Shown: positions 45,156 to 55,382 of the stretch, piece by piece
Position numbering within the stretch: the stretch's first letter is position 1
Layout of the letters: each line of letters starts with the position of its first letter
Assembly (NCBI RefSeq): GCF_900215725.1
Contig: NZ_LT962469.1
Coordinates: 721,365 to 785,364 of the forward strand
Reading direction: 5' to 3'
DNA: 64,000 nt
Source: Ezakiella peruensis
GTDB lineage: Bacteria; Bacillota; Clostridia; Tissierellales; Peptoniphilaceae
The notes under the pieces: model-generated
Database searches by the model: none
The model's input: the letters and a program-made list of their open reading frames with translations, nothing else
Told to the model about the DNA's origin: nothing
Made by a program: the position numbers and the translations under genes

Positions 45156-45806
45156 TTAATTAAAATCCTTTATTATTTCAGAAGTCATATTATTTTTATC
45201 GACAGTAAATATACTATCACCAATATTTGACAAATAAGCATCATGAGTAACCATTATTATTTGCCTATCAAAGTCTTTAGAAAACTGCTTTAAAAACAAG
45301 CCTACATTCCCAATATAATCTAAGCTTACATATTTAGCAGGTTCGTCAAAAACAAGTGGACCAAAGTTATTTTCTCCATACAATAATTGATTAATAGCAA
45401 TTCTCAGGCCAAGGGCAACTATATCAACAACTCCCCCACCCCTGGATTCAGTTGGAAGAGTAAGATTTGATTCATCTCCTTTTTCATCGGTCAAATAAAA
45501 CTCAATCTGAGGAGTTTTCCTGTCTTCGAATTCCTTTATTATAAACTTCATATCATTCATAAATACATCTCTAAGACAGGCAGTTACAATATTTTCGCAA
45601 GTATTTATAGCATGAGCTCTAGCCTTTCTAGAGGCAGTTTTAATTAGCAAGCTAGCAGCTTGATTTAATGTAATTTCTTCTTCAAGCTCAGAGATTTTTT
45701 TGTTTAGAAAATCATTTTGTTCTATTAAATTATCCCTCTGGGCTTTTTTTATGCTTATTTCATCTGTTTTGCTATTTACATAGTCAATAATAGTAAAAAC
45801 ATCCAT
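45156..45806 (-). CDS. Rad50/SbcC-like ATPase, C-terminal half (split gene)
   Basis: 216 aa from ATG 45806 (AAAGGATAT upstream). A short coil (about 15-60) leads into an ABC-type C-lobe: signature-like SRGGGVVDIVALG (121-133), Walker B GPLVFDEP with D154-E155, and H-loop IIMVTHDAYLS. There is no Walker A, so on its own it cannot be a complete ATPase; it needs the N-terminal lobe encoded two genes upstream. The genes overlap (TAATG), consistent with assembly of one complex. The coil is far shorter than that of the N-terminal half, so the two arms cannot pair along their full length unless the middle protein fills in. Confidence 0.78.
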   Translation of the reverse strand: MDVFTIIDYVNSKTDEISIKKAQRDNLIEQNDFLNKKISELEEEITLNQAASLLIKTASRKARAHAINTCENIVTACLRDVFMNDMKFIIKEFEDRKTPQIEFYLTDEKGDESNLTLPTESRGGGVVDIVALGLRIAINQLLYGENNFGPLVFDEPAKYVSLDYIGNVGLFLKQFSKDFDRQIIMVTHDAYLSNIGDSIFTVDKNNMTSEIIKDFN

Positions 45807-46042
45807 TATATATCCTTTGGCATTAGTTCCTTGCATTCTAAGATTAGCTTATTAATTTCATTCTCAAGGCTTTTAATGTCGTCTTCTAGGCTTTCGGGAG
45901 TTGATCCAGCATCAATAATTTCTTGTGTTAGTTTTTCTTTTTGAATTTTTAAAGACTCCATTCTACCCAAAGCAGTATCTCTTTTTGACTGAGCTCTTTC
46001 CAATTGATTTTTAATTTCTAATAATTCCTCATCATATTTCAT
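45806..46042 (-). CDS. Small coiled-coil protein between Rad50-like halves
   Basis: 78 aa, almost entirely one predicted coiled coil (heptad-like ELLEIKNQLERAQSKRDTAL... LEDDIKSLENEINKLIL). A central DAGSTPESLED break could be a turn of a helical hairpin. It overlaps the N-terminal half by 11 bp and the C-terminal half by 1 bp. It may be the missing coil segment of the split Rad50-like ATPase. No family recognised. Confidence 0.65.
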   Translation of the reverse strand: MKYDEELLEIKNQLERAQSKRDTALGRMESLKIQKEKLTQEIIDAGSTPESLEDDIKSLENEINKLILECKELMPKDI

Positions 46043-47483
46043 AATAAAACTCCTTTTTTATATTCTCTAAATGTTTATTATCAATATCTGATCCGCATAA
46101 AGGACATTTTTTATACAGGGATATAAGTTCAATATACTTATTCATCTTCTCTTCTATATCTAAATTTATAGACTTTAATTCTTCTTCAAGAATTGAGTAT
46201 TCTTTATTATTGTCTAATAACTGTCTGTATAAATTTTTTAGTTTATTAGAGCTATCCATAAGTTTATCAGCACTCTCATAGAGACTCTTAATATTTTCTA
46301 TATCCGAGGACTCGATCCCCCTTAATATATGTTTTTCTTCATTTATAAAGAACTTAATTTCCTTATCTTGTTCTCGATATAAATTATATTTATTCTTTAA
46401 ATTTATAATATTTAAAATATTTCTCTTTATATCATCTATACCTGACGTTTTTATAATAATATTGTTTGATAACTCTATTTGATTATTATTTTCTGATAAT
46501 TTAGCTAATAAAACAGTTTTGCCAATGTATTTGTTAGTTGTCAACACAAGATTTTCATAGGCCGATTTATATTTATCTATATAAGCTAAGGATGATAGAG
46601 TCTTTTTTAATTCTTTTTCTTCCTTTAAAATATTTCTATATTTTAATAAAAAATTATCCTTATATTTTAAATTATCATTATTTTCGATAATAGATGTTGC
46701 AATTTCTAAAGATTTATCTAGGTTATCGAATTTTTTAATATATTCTACACCAATACTAATAGATTTCTCAACGTCATTTATATATTTATTTAAATAACTG
46801 TACCTATCGAGTTTCTGATTTAGTTCTTTTATACTTTCTAACTTAGCTTTTAATAAATTAAAATTAGCTATCTCTGTGTCCAGGTTTTCAAATTCTTTTA
46901 ATTTATCCTTATTAGTTAATAATTCCTCTTCAAATCTTTTTTTGGCTTGATTTGCCTGTTGTTCTTTCTGGTTTGCGCGCCTAATGGCATCATCAAGTAT
47001 GTTTACATTTGATATGTAACCAATAGACTTTGCCTTTTGGGCAGGGCTATCGTTTAGCATAAATGCACCATCATGTTGATTTTGAAAGTTAATCATTATA
47101 GGGTCATTATTCTCTGAAAATTTAACCTTTCTAACCCCAGTTAATTTCATAACTTCTTCTGGCACATCTGATCCAATTCCATAATAGTATTCTCTCTGGC
47201 CATCAATCTCAATTTCATAGCCATTATCTTTTTTATTTCTTATCCTTCTTACTATAGTTCCATCATCATATGTTAACTCAACTGATACTGCATCTGTGCC
47301 CTTCCTTATGAAGTCTGTGCCCCTGGGCTCGTTAAAAAACACCCACCTAAGAGCTCTAATGACAGCAGATTTTCCAGAATCTGTCCGGCCAACTATAACA
47401 TTAACACCAGGATCGAGCTTTATAATTGAATTCTCGTGAGATTGAAAATTGTTAATTTTAATTTGTGCTATTTTTCTATACAT
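46032..47483 (-). CDS. Rad50/SbcC-like ATPase, N-terminal half with zinc-hook-like end (split gene)
   Basis: 483 aa. INNFQSHENSIIKLDPGVNVIVG leads into Walker A GRTDSGKS (32-39), then IRALRWVFFNE and a Q-loop region (MINFQNQHDGAFMLND). About 300 residues of coiled coil follow, and the protein ends 20 residues after CPLC (460-463), the zinc-hook motif. Signature and Walker B are missing and are found in the 45156-45806 product. In normal SbcC/Rad50 one chain runs N-lobe, coil, hook, coil, C-lobe; here the chain stops at the hook. Overlaps the Mre11-like gene by 8 bp. Confidence 0.82.
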   Translation of the reverse strand: MYRKIAQIKINNFQSHENSIIKLDPGVNVIVGRTDSGKSAVIRALRWVFFNEPRGTDFIRKGTDAVSVELTYDDGTIVRRIRNKKDNGYEIEIDGQREYYYGIGSDVPEEVMKLTGVRKVKFSENNDPIMINFQNQHDGAFMLNDSPAQKAKSIGYISNVNILDDAIRRANQKEQQANQAKKRFEEELLTNKDKLKEFENLDTEIANFNLLKAKLESIKELNQKLDRYSYLNKYINDVEKSISIGVEYIKKFDNLDKSLEIATSIIENNDNLKYKDNFLLKYRNILKEEKELKKTLSSLAYIDKYKSAYENLVLTTNKYIGKTVLLAKLSENNNQIELSNNIIIKTSGIDDIKRNILNIINLKNKYNLYREQDKEIKFFINEEKHILRGIESSDIENIKSLYESADKLMDSSNKLKNLYRQLLDNNKEYSILEEELKSINLDIEEKMNKYIELISLYKKCPLCGSDIDNKHLENIKKEFYYEI

Positions 47484-48447
47484 TTAACTCGACCTCTTCA
47501 ATTAACTTTAGAGCATGATTCCTAACATTGATATCTATGTTTTCATCCTTTGCAACATTTTCAATTATCTTTCTAACACTCACATACTCACTACTTGCAT
47601 TGCTTTCAATAAGTGACTTTAAAGATTGATACTCCACCTTTTCAGACTTTTCTTTTTCTATCATAGTCCTATCAAGAACATTTTCACCTGCTGGAGCAGA
47701 TTTTAGATAAATATCCCTAATAACAGGTTCTTTTTCTTTTTCTAGTTCTATTATCACCACTTTGGGCTTACGTGAAATTTCAACTTTTGATGCAGATACA
47801 CGAGCAACGCTGCCTGGATTATAAAAATACTTTCCATCTATTTTCTGTAATGAAAATCCTGTATGATAATGGCCAGATAAGGTTATATCTGCTTTTGTAT
47901 CTTTAATTTGCTCTACTAGCGTATGGTCAATCATTTTAAAAGGCTTGTCTATAAGCATGCCATGAGCAAATGTAATCGAAAAATCAGCTTTTTTTGTGTC
48001 CATAATATATGACTTTTTCCCATCTTCTGTATCTAGGTCAAAAGTATATGGAACAAAGTTCATTTCCAGAGAAGTGCCATCTTTTGAAAGAAATACAGGG
48101 TATTTACCCATCATTATATTAATTACATGCAAATCTTCCAATAATGCTAAGACAGTTCTATTAATGCTATTTAAATTGTATGCATAAATATCATGGTTTC
48201 CAGGAACTAAAAAAATGGGCTTTTCAAAGCTTAGCAAAACTTTATTAAAAGCCCTTATCGTTAAAATTGGTATGTCCGGCCTATCGACAATATCTCCTCC
48301 ATGGACATAAAAATCAACATCTTCTTCATGTCCAATCTTAGAAATTTCGCTAAATTTATTTAGTAAAGTTTCCTGATAATTGTCGATACGGCTGGACGGA
48401 TTATTAGATCTAATATGTGTATCTGTAAAATACAATAACTTAATCAT
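47476..48447 (-). CDS. Mre11/SbcD-like metallophosphoesterase
   Basis: 323 aa. All five phosphoesterase motifs are present: DTH (9-11), GGDIVDR, GNHD (VPGNHDIYAY), AHG and GHYHTG, giving a two-metal nuclease centre as in SbcD/Mre11. The C-terminal helical region would contact the ATPase partner. It starts 8 bp after the recA stop and overlaps the Rad50-like N-terminal half, so the nuclease and the split ATPase are expressed with recA. Confidence 0.88.
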   Translation of the reverse strand: MIKLLYFTDTHIRSNNPSSRIDNYQETLLNKFSEISKIGHEEDVDFYVHGGDIVDRPDIPILTIRAFNKVLLSFEKPIFLVPGNHDIYAYNLNSINRTVLALLEDLHVINIMMGKYPVFLSKDGTSLEMNFVPYTFDLDTEDGKKSYIMDTKKADFSITFAHGMLIDKPFKMIDHTLVEQIKDTKADITLSGHYHTGFSLQKIDGKYFYNPGSVARVSASKVEISRKPKVVIIELEKEKEPVIRDIYLKSAPAGENVLDRTMIEKEKSEKVEYQSLKSLIESNASSEYVSVRKIIENVAKDENIDINVRNHALKLIEEVELNV

Positions 48448-48455
48448 GCTTGATT

Positions 48456-49487
48456 TTATTCATCAGATTCTTTTGGTTCGTTTAGATTAGCATCCACTTG
48501 AGCAAGACCATAGGCTGCTCTAATTTGTGTATCAAGTTGCTTCATTATCTCTGGATTTTCTTTCAGCCAAGCTTTTGCGTTTTCAGCTCCCTGGCCAATA
48601 TTGTCACCCTCATAAGAGAACCAGCTTCCACTCTTCTTAATGAGATCATTTTTTACTGCAACGGTTAAAATATCGCCAGCTTTTGATATTCCTTCGCCGT
48701 ACATAATATCAAATTCAGCAGTTTTAAATGGAGGTGCAACCTTGTTCTTAACAACTTTAGCAACTGTCCTTGAACCAATAAATTCATCTTTATCTTTAAT
48801 AGTTTCTTTTCTTCTAACTTCAATTCTAACAGAAGAATAGAATTTTAAAGCTCTTCCACCAGTAGTTGTTTCTGGGTTACCAAACATAACGCCAACTTTT
48901 TCACGAACTTGGTTAATAAATACACAAGTTGTTTTTGAAATGTTAATAGCGCCTGCTAATTTTCTCATAGCCTTACTCATAAGTCTAGCATGAGCACCTA
49001 TTTGTAAGTCACTCATTTCTCCATCTATTTCTACCTTAGGAACAAGTGCAGCAACTGAGTCGACTACGATTAAATCAACAGCTCCACTTCTAACTAGAGA
49101 CTCCATAATCTCAAGTGCTTGCTCACCATAGTCAGGTTGGGACACTATAAGGTTATCGATATCAACACCTAATTTTTGTGCGTATTCAGGATCTAGAGCA
49201 TGCTCAGCATCAATAAAAGCAGCTACTCCACCTAGTTTTTGAACCTCTGCTATCATATGCAAACTAACTGTTGTTTTACCTGATGATTCAGGGCCATAAA
49301 CTTCAATAATTCTTCCTCTAGGAATACCACCGATACCTAAAGCAATGTCTAAATCAATACTTCCAGTTGGTATAGCGGCTACTTTCATAGAGTTTTTTTC
49401 TCCAAGCCTCATTACAGAGCCTTTACCAAACTGTTTTGTTATGTCCGCTAATGCTTTATCGAGCGCTTTTTGTTTTTCTTCATTCAT
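48456..49487 (-). CDS. recA: Recombinase A
   Basis: 343 aa, complete. Walker [60 protein letters not shown] are diagnostic. Central homologous-recombination protein. It begins 4 bp after cinA and leads the Mre11/Rad50-like genes. I saw no LexA-type box next to it; its promoter is probably upstream in the operon. Confidence 0.98.
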   Translation of the reverse strand: MNEEKQKALDKALADITKQFGKGSVMRLGEKNSMKVAAIPTGSIDLDIALGIGGIPRGRIIEVYGPESSGKTTVSLHMIAEVQKLGGVAAFIDAEHALDPEYAQKLGVDIDNLIVSQPDYGEQALEIMESLVRSGAVDLIVVDSVAALVPKVEIDGEMSDLQIGAHARLMSKAMRKLAGAINISKTTCVFINQVREKVGVMFGNPETTTGGRALKFYSSVRIEVRRKETIKDKDEFIGSRTVAKVVKNKVAPPFKTAEFDIMYGEGISKAGDILTVAVKNDLIKKSGSWFSYEGDNIGQGAENAKAWLKENPEIMKQLDTQIRAAYGLAQVDANLNEPKESDE

Positions 49488-49491
49488 TACT

Positions 49492-49962
49492 CTACACCTC
49501 TCTAATAATACTTAATAATTTTTTCAAAACTGCCTTACTTGCAGTTAACCTAACCATATTTCTTGAAAGAGAAAGATTCATCTCTAAATTATAAACTTTG
49601 TTCTCATCTGCTATTGATACAAATACATGACCTGCTTCTTCGCCTGGACCTGCATAACCAGTTGTACCAATACCAAAGTCAGAGACAGTTTTTTTTCTGA
49701 TTTGTATGGCCATTTGATTAGCAACATTTTTACTTACTACTCCGTGAATGTTTATATAATCTCTTGGTATACCTAAAAACATTGTTTTGGCTTCCACCAT
49801 ATATGTGACTGCCCCACCATATAAAACATTTGAGGCACCAGGAATTCTGGCTATAGACGAAGCAATAAGGCCTGCTGTAAAACTCTCTGCAGTTGAAATT
49901 GTCAATTCTTTTTTAATTGCTGTGTCAACGATTTCTTTACATATTAAATCTAGAGCATCCAT
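49492..49962 (-). CDS. CinA C-terminal domain protein (nicotinamide-nucleotide amidase type)
   Basis: 156 aa, only the PncC domain: [32 protein letters not shown] and [12 protein letters not shown]. In many Firmicutes a longer CinA of about 410 aa stands here before recA; this one lacks the N-terminal molybdopterin-like domain. Likely deamidates NMN; physical position between pgsA and recA is conserved. Confidence 0.92.
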   Translation of the reverse strand: MDALDLICKEIVDTAIKKELTISTAESFTAGLIASSIARIPGASNVLYGGAVTYMVEAKTMFLGIPRDYINIHGVVSKNVANQMAIQIRKKTVSDFGIGTTGYAGPGEEAGHVFVSIADENKVYNLEMNLSLSRNMVRLTASKAVLKKLLSIIREV

Positions 49963-49967
49963 TGTAT

Positions 49968-50495
49968 TTATTTTAACACCTCAATGTTTTCTTTAATATA
50001 AATGATAAATGACACCACAGTCATAACAACACTTAGATAAATTGTGATTACACCAATATTTAGAAGTTGATTAAAGTTTCCTCCCATAGAGATTAATATC
50101 ATAGCAATTCCAATAAACTGTAAAGCTGTTTTTATCTTTCCGGTTTTTCCAGCAGCGATTGTAATTCCTTTATTTGCAGCCACTAATCTAAATCCGCTAA
50201 CAGCAAATTCCCTATAAATTACGATTATAACTGGTACAGCAGGAAGTATCTTACTTTCTACAAAGAGAATAAGAGCGGTAATTGCTAAAATTTTATCTGC
50301 AAGAGGGTCAATAAATTTGCCAAAAGCCGTTATTTGATTGTTTTTACGAGCAAGGTATCCATCAAGCATATCAGTAAGCGATGCAATAATAAAAATTATT
50401 GCAGGGGCATAAGTATTAGGATGCAAATAATATAAAGCTATTAATACAGGAACTAAAAACATCCTGGCTATAGTGATCTTATTTGGTAAATTCAT
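49968..50495 (-). CDS. pgsA: CDP-diacylglycerol-glycerol-3-phosphate 3-phosphatidyltransferase
   Basis: 175 aa, integral membrane, with the CDP-alcohol motif DMLDGYLARKNNQITAFG followed by KFIDPLADK (DGxxARx8GxxxDxxxD). First step of phosphatidylglycerol synthesis. Its ATG overlaps the rimO stop. Conserved rimO-pgsA-cinA-recA order. Confidence 0.95.
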   Translation of the reverse strand: MNLPNKITIARMFLVPVLIALYYLHPNTYAPAIIFIIASLTDMLDGYLARKNNQITAFGKFIDPLADKILAITALILFVESKILPAVPVIIVIYREFAVSGFRLVAANKGITIAAGKTGKIKTALQFIGIAMILISMGGNFNQLLNIGVITIYLSVVMTVVSFIIYIKENIEVLK

Positions 50496-51814
50496 TTTTC
50501 CAACACCAACTTTCCATATAAATCGTAACTATCGTTACCAGTAATAATTATATCATAAAACTCGCCAATATTCAGAGCTTTATCTTTATTTATATATATT
50601 AAGCCATCAATACCAGGTGCATCCATATAAGTTCTGCCTATATAAGCATCATCTGTCTCATCTTCAATCAAGCATTCCATACTTAAACCTACTTTTTTAC
50701 AAAGTTTTCTTTCAGAAATTTCAGCCTGTAGAAGCATAAGCTCTTTTTGTCTTAATAGCTTCTCATCTTCGCTGACCTGATCCCCATACTTATAAGCCCT
50801 CGTTCCCTCTTCTAAGGAATAACAAAATGCACCTATTCTATCAAGTTTATACTCTTCTATAAATTTTTTTAATTCTTCGAAATCTTCCCTGGTTTCATTA
50901 TAAAAACAAACTATAAATGTAGACCTGATAACAATATTCGGTATCCGCTTTCTTAGCTTTATAATCAAATCACATATGCTTTTCTTATCAGTATGCCGAT
51001 TCATTGCTTTTAAAACATCGTCAGATATATGCTGTAAAGGCATATCGACATATTTAACGACCTTGGCACATGTAGCTATTGCATCTATTAATTCATCATA
51101 AAAACCTTCTGAATACATGTACAATATTCTAATCCAGTGAAGGTCTTCTATTTGATTTAACTCATGTAATAATTCATGAAGCATTGGTTTCCCGTAAATA
51201 TCTGTTCCATATTCACTAGTATTTTGTGCGATTAAAATAAGTTCTTTTACACCGTTTTGAGCTAAAAATATTGCTTCATTTAAAATGTTTTCTATTGGTC
51301 TAGATCTCATTCGACCGCGCAGAGACGGTATAACGCAATAAGCGCAGTGATTGTTACAGCCTTCAGAAATTTTAATGTATTGAGTCACTTTAAAATCATT
51401 TCTTGATGCATTTTCGGTGTAAGGAGCATTTATCGACCCTACATAAGCTTTGCGTTCGCCATTAACTGTAGAATCTAAAATTTCATTTATATTAGATATC
51501 TGACCAGTTCCAATTATCCCGTCAATTTCTTCCATTTCATCAAGCAATTGTTCTGGATATCTTTGTCCCAAACAGCCAGCAACTAATAAATATTTAAAGG
51601 TCTGATTTTTTAATTCTCCAAGCTCAATTATTGAATTAATAGACTGTTCTTTTGCATCTAATATAAAACTGCAAGTATTAATTATAACAATATTAGCTTC
51701 ATCAAAATTTTCGGTATGCTCGTATTTATTTTTATCCAAAAGAGAAATCATGCATTCTGTATCTATATCGTTTTTAGAGCATCCCAGGGTAAGAAAATAA
51801 ACTTTATTAATCAT
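50492..51814 (-). CDS. rimO: Ribosomal protein S12 methylthiotransferase RimO
   Basis: 440 aa from ATG 51814, overlapping the ftsK stop by 8 bp. N-terminal domain with LGCSKND and NTCSFI, radical-SAM motif SEGCNNHCAYCVIPSLRGRMRS, and C-terminal TRAM domain. Methylthiolates Asp88 of S12. Distinguished from MiaB by the shorter N-terminal domain and the GRMRSRP motif. Confidence 0.95.
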   Translation of the reverse strand: MINKVYFLTLGCSKNDIDTECMISLLDKNKYEHTENFDEANIVIINTCSFILDAKEQSINSIIELGELKNQTFKYLLVAGCLGQRYPEQLLDEMEEIDGIIGTGQISNINEILDSTVNGERKAYVGSINAPYTENASRNDFKVTQYIKISEGCNNHCAYCVIPSLRGRMRSRPIENILNEAIFLAQNGVKELILIAQNTSEYGTDIYGKPMLHELLHELNQIEDLHWIRILYMYSEGFYDELIDAIATCAKVVKYVDMPLQHISDDVLKAMNRHTDKKSICDLIIKLRKRIPNIVIRSTFIVCFYNETREDFEELKKFIEEYKLDRIGAFCYSLEEGTRAYKYGDQVSEDEKLLRQKELMLLQAEISERKLCKKVGLSMECLIEDETDDAYIGRTYMDAPGIDGLIYINKDKALNIGEFYDIIITGNDSYDLYGKLVLEK

Positions 51815-54128
51815 CGTTTGCACTTTCCTTTCCATGTAAGACCTCATCGATTTGATCTAGACTAATAAGGACCTTCCTTGGTTTGCTGCCTTCACTAGGA
51901 CCAACTATGCCCAACTCTTCCATTCTATCAATAATTCTGGCCGCTCTAGAATACCCTATTCTTAATTTCCTTTGTAGATAGGAAATGGATCCCTGATTAT
52001 CTTTTACGACTAAAATTACAGCATCTTCAAATAATTCGTCAAAGAAATCTGATTCACTTGGATCAGGTGCATTGTGAACCTCATCCACAACATCCTTATC
52101 ATATTTTTGACTGTCATTATTAACTTTAATAAAATCGATGATATTTTCGATTTCTTTATCCGATACAAATGTGCCTTGGATTCTCATTGGACTTGATGCA
52201 GAACCAGGTAAGAAAAGCATATCTCCCCTACCCAAAAGCTTTTCAGCTCCTGCCATATCTAAAATAGTTCTTGAGTCAATTTGAGATGATACTGCAAAGG
52301 AAATTCTTGATGGAATATTCGCTTTAATCGTACCAGTGATAACATCAACAGAGGGTCTTTGGGTAGCAACAATTAAGTGCATGCCTGCAGCTCTGGCCAT
52401 TTGTGCAAGTCTAGCTATAGATTCTTCTACTTCCTTACCACTAACCATCATTAAATCTGCTAATTCGTCTATAATTATAACAATTTTTTTAAGGATCTCT
52501 GCATCTTCGCTTTCCTTAGCCTTGGCATTATAACCCTTGAAATCTCTGGCGCCCATTTTTGCAAAGAGTCCATATCTTCTTTCCATTTCTGTTACTGCCC
52601 AATCCAAAGCAACACTTGCCTTTCTTGAGTCGGTAACAACCGGAATTAATAGATGAGGAATGTTATTATAAACACTTAATTCAACAACTTTTGGGTCAAT
52701 TAAAATAAATTTCACTTTTTCAGGAGTAGAGTGATAAATTATACTTAAAATTATTGAATTTATGCAAACTGATTTACCAGATCCAGTAGCACCTGCAATT
52801 AACAAGTGTGGCATATCTGAAATGGATGAAATAATAGTTTTACCTGTGATATCCTTCCCTAAAACTAGAGGAAGTTCGTCTTTAGAATTTATAAATTCAT
52901 CAGTTTCTAGTATTTCTCGTAAGAAAAGTGTTTCTTTAACATCATTTGGAGTTTCTATTCCAACCCTGTTCTTACCTGGAATTGGAGCAACTATTCTGAT
53001 ATCTTTACTTTCCAAGGCCATAGCAAGGTCATCTTGAAGATTTACAATCCTGCTTATTTTTACACCTGTTGCAGGCTTTAATTCATAGCAAGTTATAGTT
53101 GGACCTCTATTAATGCTCTCCACACTGACTTCAATTCCAAAACTAGCTAAAGTATCCTCTATAATTTTAGATTTTCTAGCAATTATATCTTTATTTATAG
53201 CTGCTTTACCTTGTGGCAAAGATAATAGCTCCAGCGGAGGAAATACATAAGCATTTTCTTCTTGGATATCATCTTCAGGCAAGACAGAAAACTGGTCAAT
53301 TGGATCTTGACCTTTTGTTTTAATAGTCTTAGTGTACATTGGAATCTTCTTTTCTTCTGATTCCTCGTTTGCTCCTTTATCAGCATCTTTGACTATGGTA
53401 CTTTCCCCATCAATATTTAATATTCTATCAATATTTTTAGAAACGCTTGTCTCTTCTTCGTTAAAAACAATATCTTGATTTAAGCTATCATCTAATTCTA
53501 AAGCCTTGCCTGGATCTTTTACAATCCTAGATCTGTCTTTAACATTATTAACTGATTTCTTAATCCTGTTTTCAATTTTCTCTGCTATAACATCTGTGCC
53601 ATCTATAACATCTTTCTTCTGCACAGAGAACGATAAAAATATTGCAACAAAAACAAGTATTGTTGATAGTAAGTAGGCTCCAAAATCTCCTGCGATTTGT
53701 CTTACTGGGTGAGAAAGTATAACACCAATCCAGCCTCCTCCTTTAAAATCATTTGAAAGTTTTAAGGCTTGTTTAAAGTGATCGCTAAGATCAGTATATT
53801 TAATTTGAATAACATCAAAAATAATTATAAGAGCAAAAAATATAAACAAAGTTGGTACTATATACTTTCTTCTATTTTTTCTCATACTAGGAAACAAAAA
53901 ACAAAAAGAAAAATATAATAGCATAAAAGGAAGTACCCTGCCCATAAAGCCAAATACTCCTTTTAAAAAATTGTTTACATACCTACCAATAATACCTGTT
54001 TTTGGTATTAGCATGAATAATATTAAAAATAAACTAAGTAAAAAAATAGATATCCCTAAATAAATAATTTTTTGTTGATTATTTAATTTTTTGGATCTTG
54101 ATCTTGTGTTTTTACTTCTTGTTGCCAT
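51807..54128 (-). CDS. ftsK: DNA translocase FtsK/SpoIIIE
   Basis: 773 aa. About four N-terminal membrane segments (to about residue 175), an acidic linker, the motor with Walker A IAGATGSGKSVCINSII and Walker B KKIVIIIDELADLMM, and the winged-helix gamma domain (LRIGYSRAARIIDRMEELGIVGPSEGSKPRKVL) that reads KOPS/SRS-type sequences. Pumps DNA at the septum. Lies between uppP and rimO in the usual order. Confidence 0.96.
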   Translation of the reverse strand: MATRSKNTRSRSKKLNNQQKIIYLGISIFLLSLFLILFMLIPKTGIIGRYVNNFLKGVFGFMGRVLPFMLLYFSFCFLFPSMRKNRRKYIVPTLFIFFALIIIFDVIQIKYTDLSDHFKQALKLSNDFKGGGWIGVILSHPVRQIAGDFGAYLLSTILVFVAIFLSFSVQKKDVIDGTDVIAEKIENRIKKSVNNVKDRSRIVKDPGKALELDDSLNQDIVFNEEETSVSKNIDRILNIDGESTIVKDADKGANEESEEKKIPMYTKTIKTKGQDPIDQFSVLPEDDIQEENAYVFPPLELLSLPQGKAAINKDIIARKSKIIEDTLASFGIEVSVESINRGPTITCYELKPATGVKISRIVNLQDDLAMALESKDIRIVAPIPGKNRVGIETPNDVKETLFLREILETDEFINSKDELPLVLGKDITGKTIISSISDMPHLLIAGATGSGKSVCINSIILSIIYHSTPEKVKFILIDPKVVELSVYNNIPHLLIPVVTDSRKASVALDWAVTEMERRYGLFAKMGARDFKGYNAKAKESEDAEILKKIVIIIDELADLMMVSGKEVEESIARLAQMARAAGMHLIVATQRPSVDVITGTIKANIPSRISFAVSSQIDSRTILDMAGAEKLLGRGDMLFLPGSASSPMRIQGTFVSDKEIENIIDFIKVNNDSQKYDKDVVDEVHNAPDPSESDFFDELFEDAVILVVKDNQGSISYLQRKLRIGYSRAARIIDRMEELGIVGPSEGSKPRKVLISLDQIDEVLHGKESANDD

Positions 54129-54132
54129 TAAA

Positions 54133-54951
54133 TCACCCTATTGTATACGTAATTATTGAAATAAATAATAAATAAATTGAAAAATAAGACATTTTGTTTT
54201 TGTCTAATAAACTTAGTAAAAATTTAATTGCTATAACGCCAACAACCATTGATGTTAGCATTCCAACAATAATATTAAAACTAAAACTAACTTCAGCACC
54301 TGACTTTGCAATATCTTTAAGGCCAAATAAAAATGCACCAAAGGTAGCTGGTAGACTAATCAGAAATGAAAATTTTGCAGCTTCATTTTTATCTAAGTCT
54401 AAGATGGTCCCAGCAAAAATTGTTGAACCACTTCTACTTATTCCAGGCATAATTGCAAGGCCTTGTACCATACCAATACCAATAGCAGATAAGTAATTTA
54501 AGCTATGTGCTGATTTACCTTTGCCTTGATACCTGTCGGTTACAAATAACAAGATAGCTGTTATTAAGAACATAAGGGAAATTGATTTTAAATTCGTATA
54601 GTAGACCTTAAAAATATCCTCAAAGCATAGTGCAATTATAGCAGTTGGTACAGATGCTACAAGTATTAACAAAGCTAATTTTTGATAAGAGTTTATTTTG
54701 AACTTTTCCCTTTTTATCAGCATATAAATCATTTTAAAAAATTCAATTATTATATTTTTTATATCATTGAAAAAAACAATGAATACGGAAATAAAAGTTC
54801 CAAAGTGAAGCATTTGTGCAACAAATAAACCTGGTTCTTGTATATTTAAAAGCTTTTCAAATACAACTAAGTGACCAGAGCTTGAAATTGGCAAAAATTC
54901 TGCCACACCTTGGACTATTCCCATTAATATCATCTTTAGAAATTCTAACAT
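54133..54951 (-). CDS. uppP: Undecaprenyl-diphosphatase UppP (BacA)
   Basis: 272 aa, polytopic membrane protein. GVAEFLPISSSGHLVVFEKLL and MPGISRSGSTIFAGTIL are the BacA active-site motifs. Recycles the lipid carrier for peptidoglycan and related polymers. Overlaps dut by 7 bp. Confidence 0.95.
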   Translation of the reverse strand: MLEFLKMILMGIVQGVAEFLPISSSGHLVVFEKLLNIQEPGLFVAQMLHFGTFISVFIVFFNDIKNIIIEFFKMIYMLIKREKFKINSYQKLALLILVASVPTAIIALCFEDIFKVYYTNLKSISLMFLITAILLFVTDRYQGKGKSAHSLNYLSAIGIGMVQGLAIMPGISRSGSTIFAGTILDLDKNEAAKFSFLISLPATFGAFLFGLKDIAKSGAEVSFSFNIIVGMLTSMVVGVIAIKFLLSLLDKNKMSYFSIYLLFISIITYTIG

Positions 54952-55382
54952 ATTCCTGTTGAACCAAATCCTCCATCACCACGTTCTGTCTTGGATAAAT
55001 CATCAACCAATTCAAAATCAATGGTTTTATATTTGTTTAGGACCATCTGTGCTATTCTATCACCATTGTTGACGACAAAATCTTCTTTGGATAGATTAAC
55101 CAAACCTACACCGATTTCCCCTCTGTAATCAGCGTCGATAGTTCCTATACCATTTATAAGGCAAATGCCAGACTTGATTGCAAGCCCGGACCTCGCCCTT
55201 ATTTGTAGCTCATAGCCTACAGGTATTTCAACATAAATACCTGTAGGTATAAGCTTAAATTCACCAGCTTTTATAACGACAGTCTCGTCTAAAAAAGCTC
55301 TTATATCCATACCAGCTGAACCGCTTGTAGCATACTGAGGAATATTATTATTACTCTTGTTGACTATTTTAACCTTAGTCAT
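54945..55382 (-). CDS. dut: Deoxyuridine 5'-triphosphate nucleotidohydrolase
   Basis: 145 aa from ATG 55382 (AGGAG six bases upstream). The longer GTG frame would run 80 bp into pnp and is not credible. Motifs in order: [56 protein letters not shown]. Trimeric dUTPase. The start overlaps the pnp stop by 8 bp. Confidence 0.95.
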   Translation of the reverse strand: MTKVKIVNKSNNNIPQYATSGSAGMDIRAFLDETVVIKAGEFKLIPTGIYVEIPVGYELQIRARSGLAIKSGICLINGIGTIDADYRGEIGVGLVNLSKEDFVVNNGDRIAQMVLNKYKTIDFELVDDLSKTERGDGGFGSTGIC

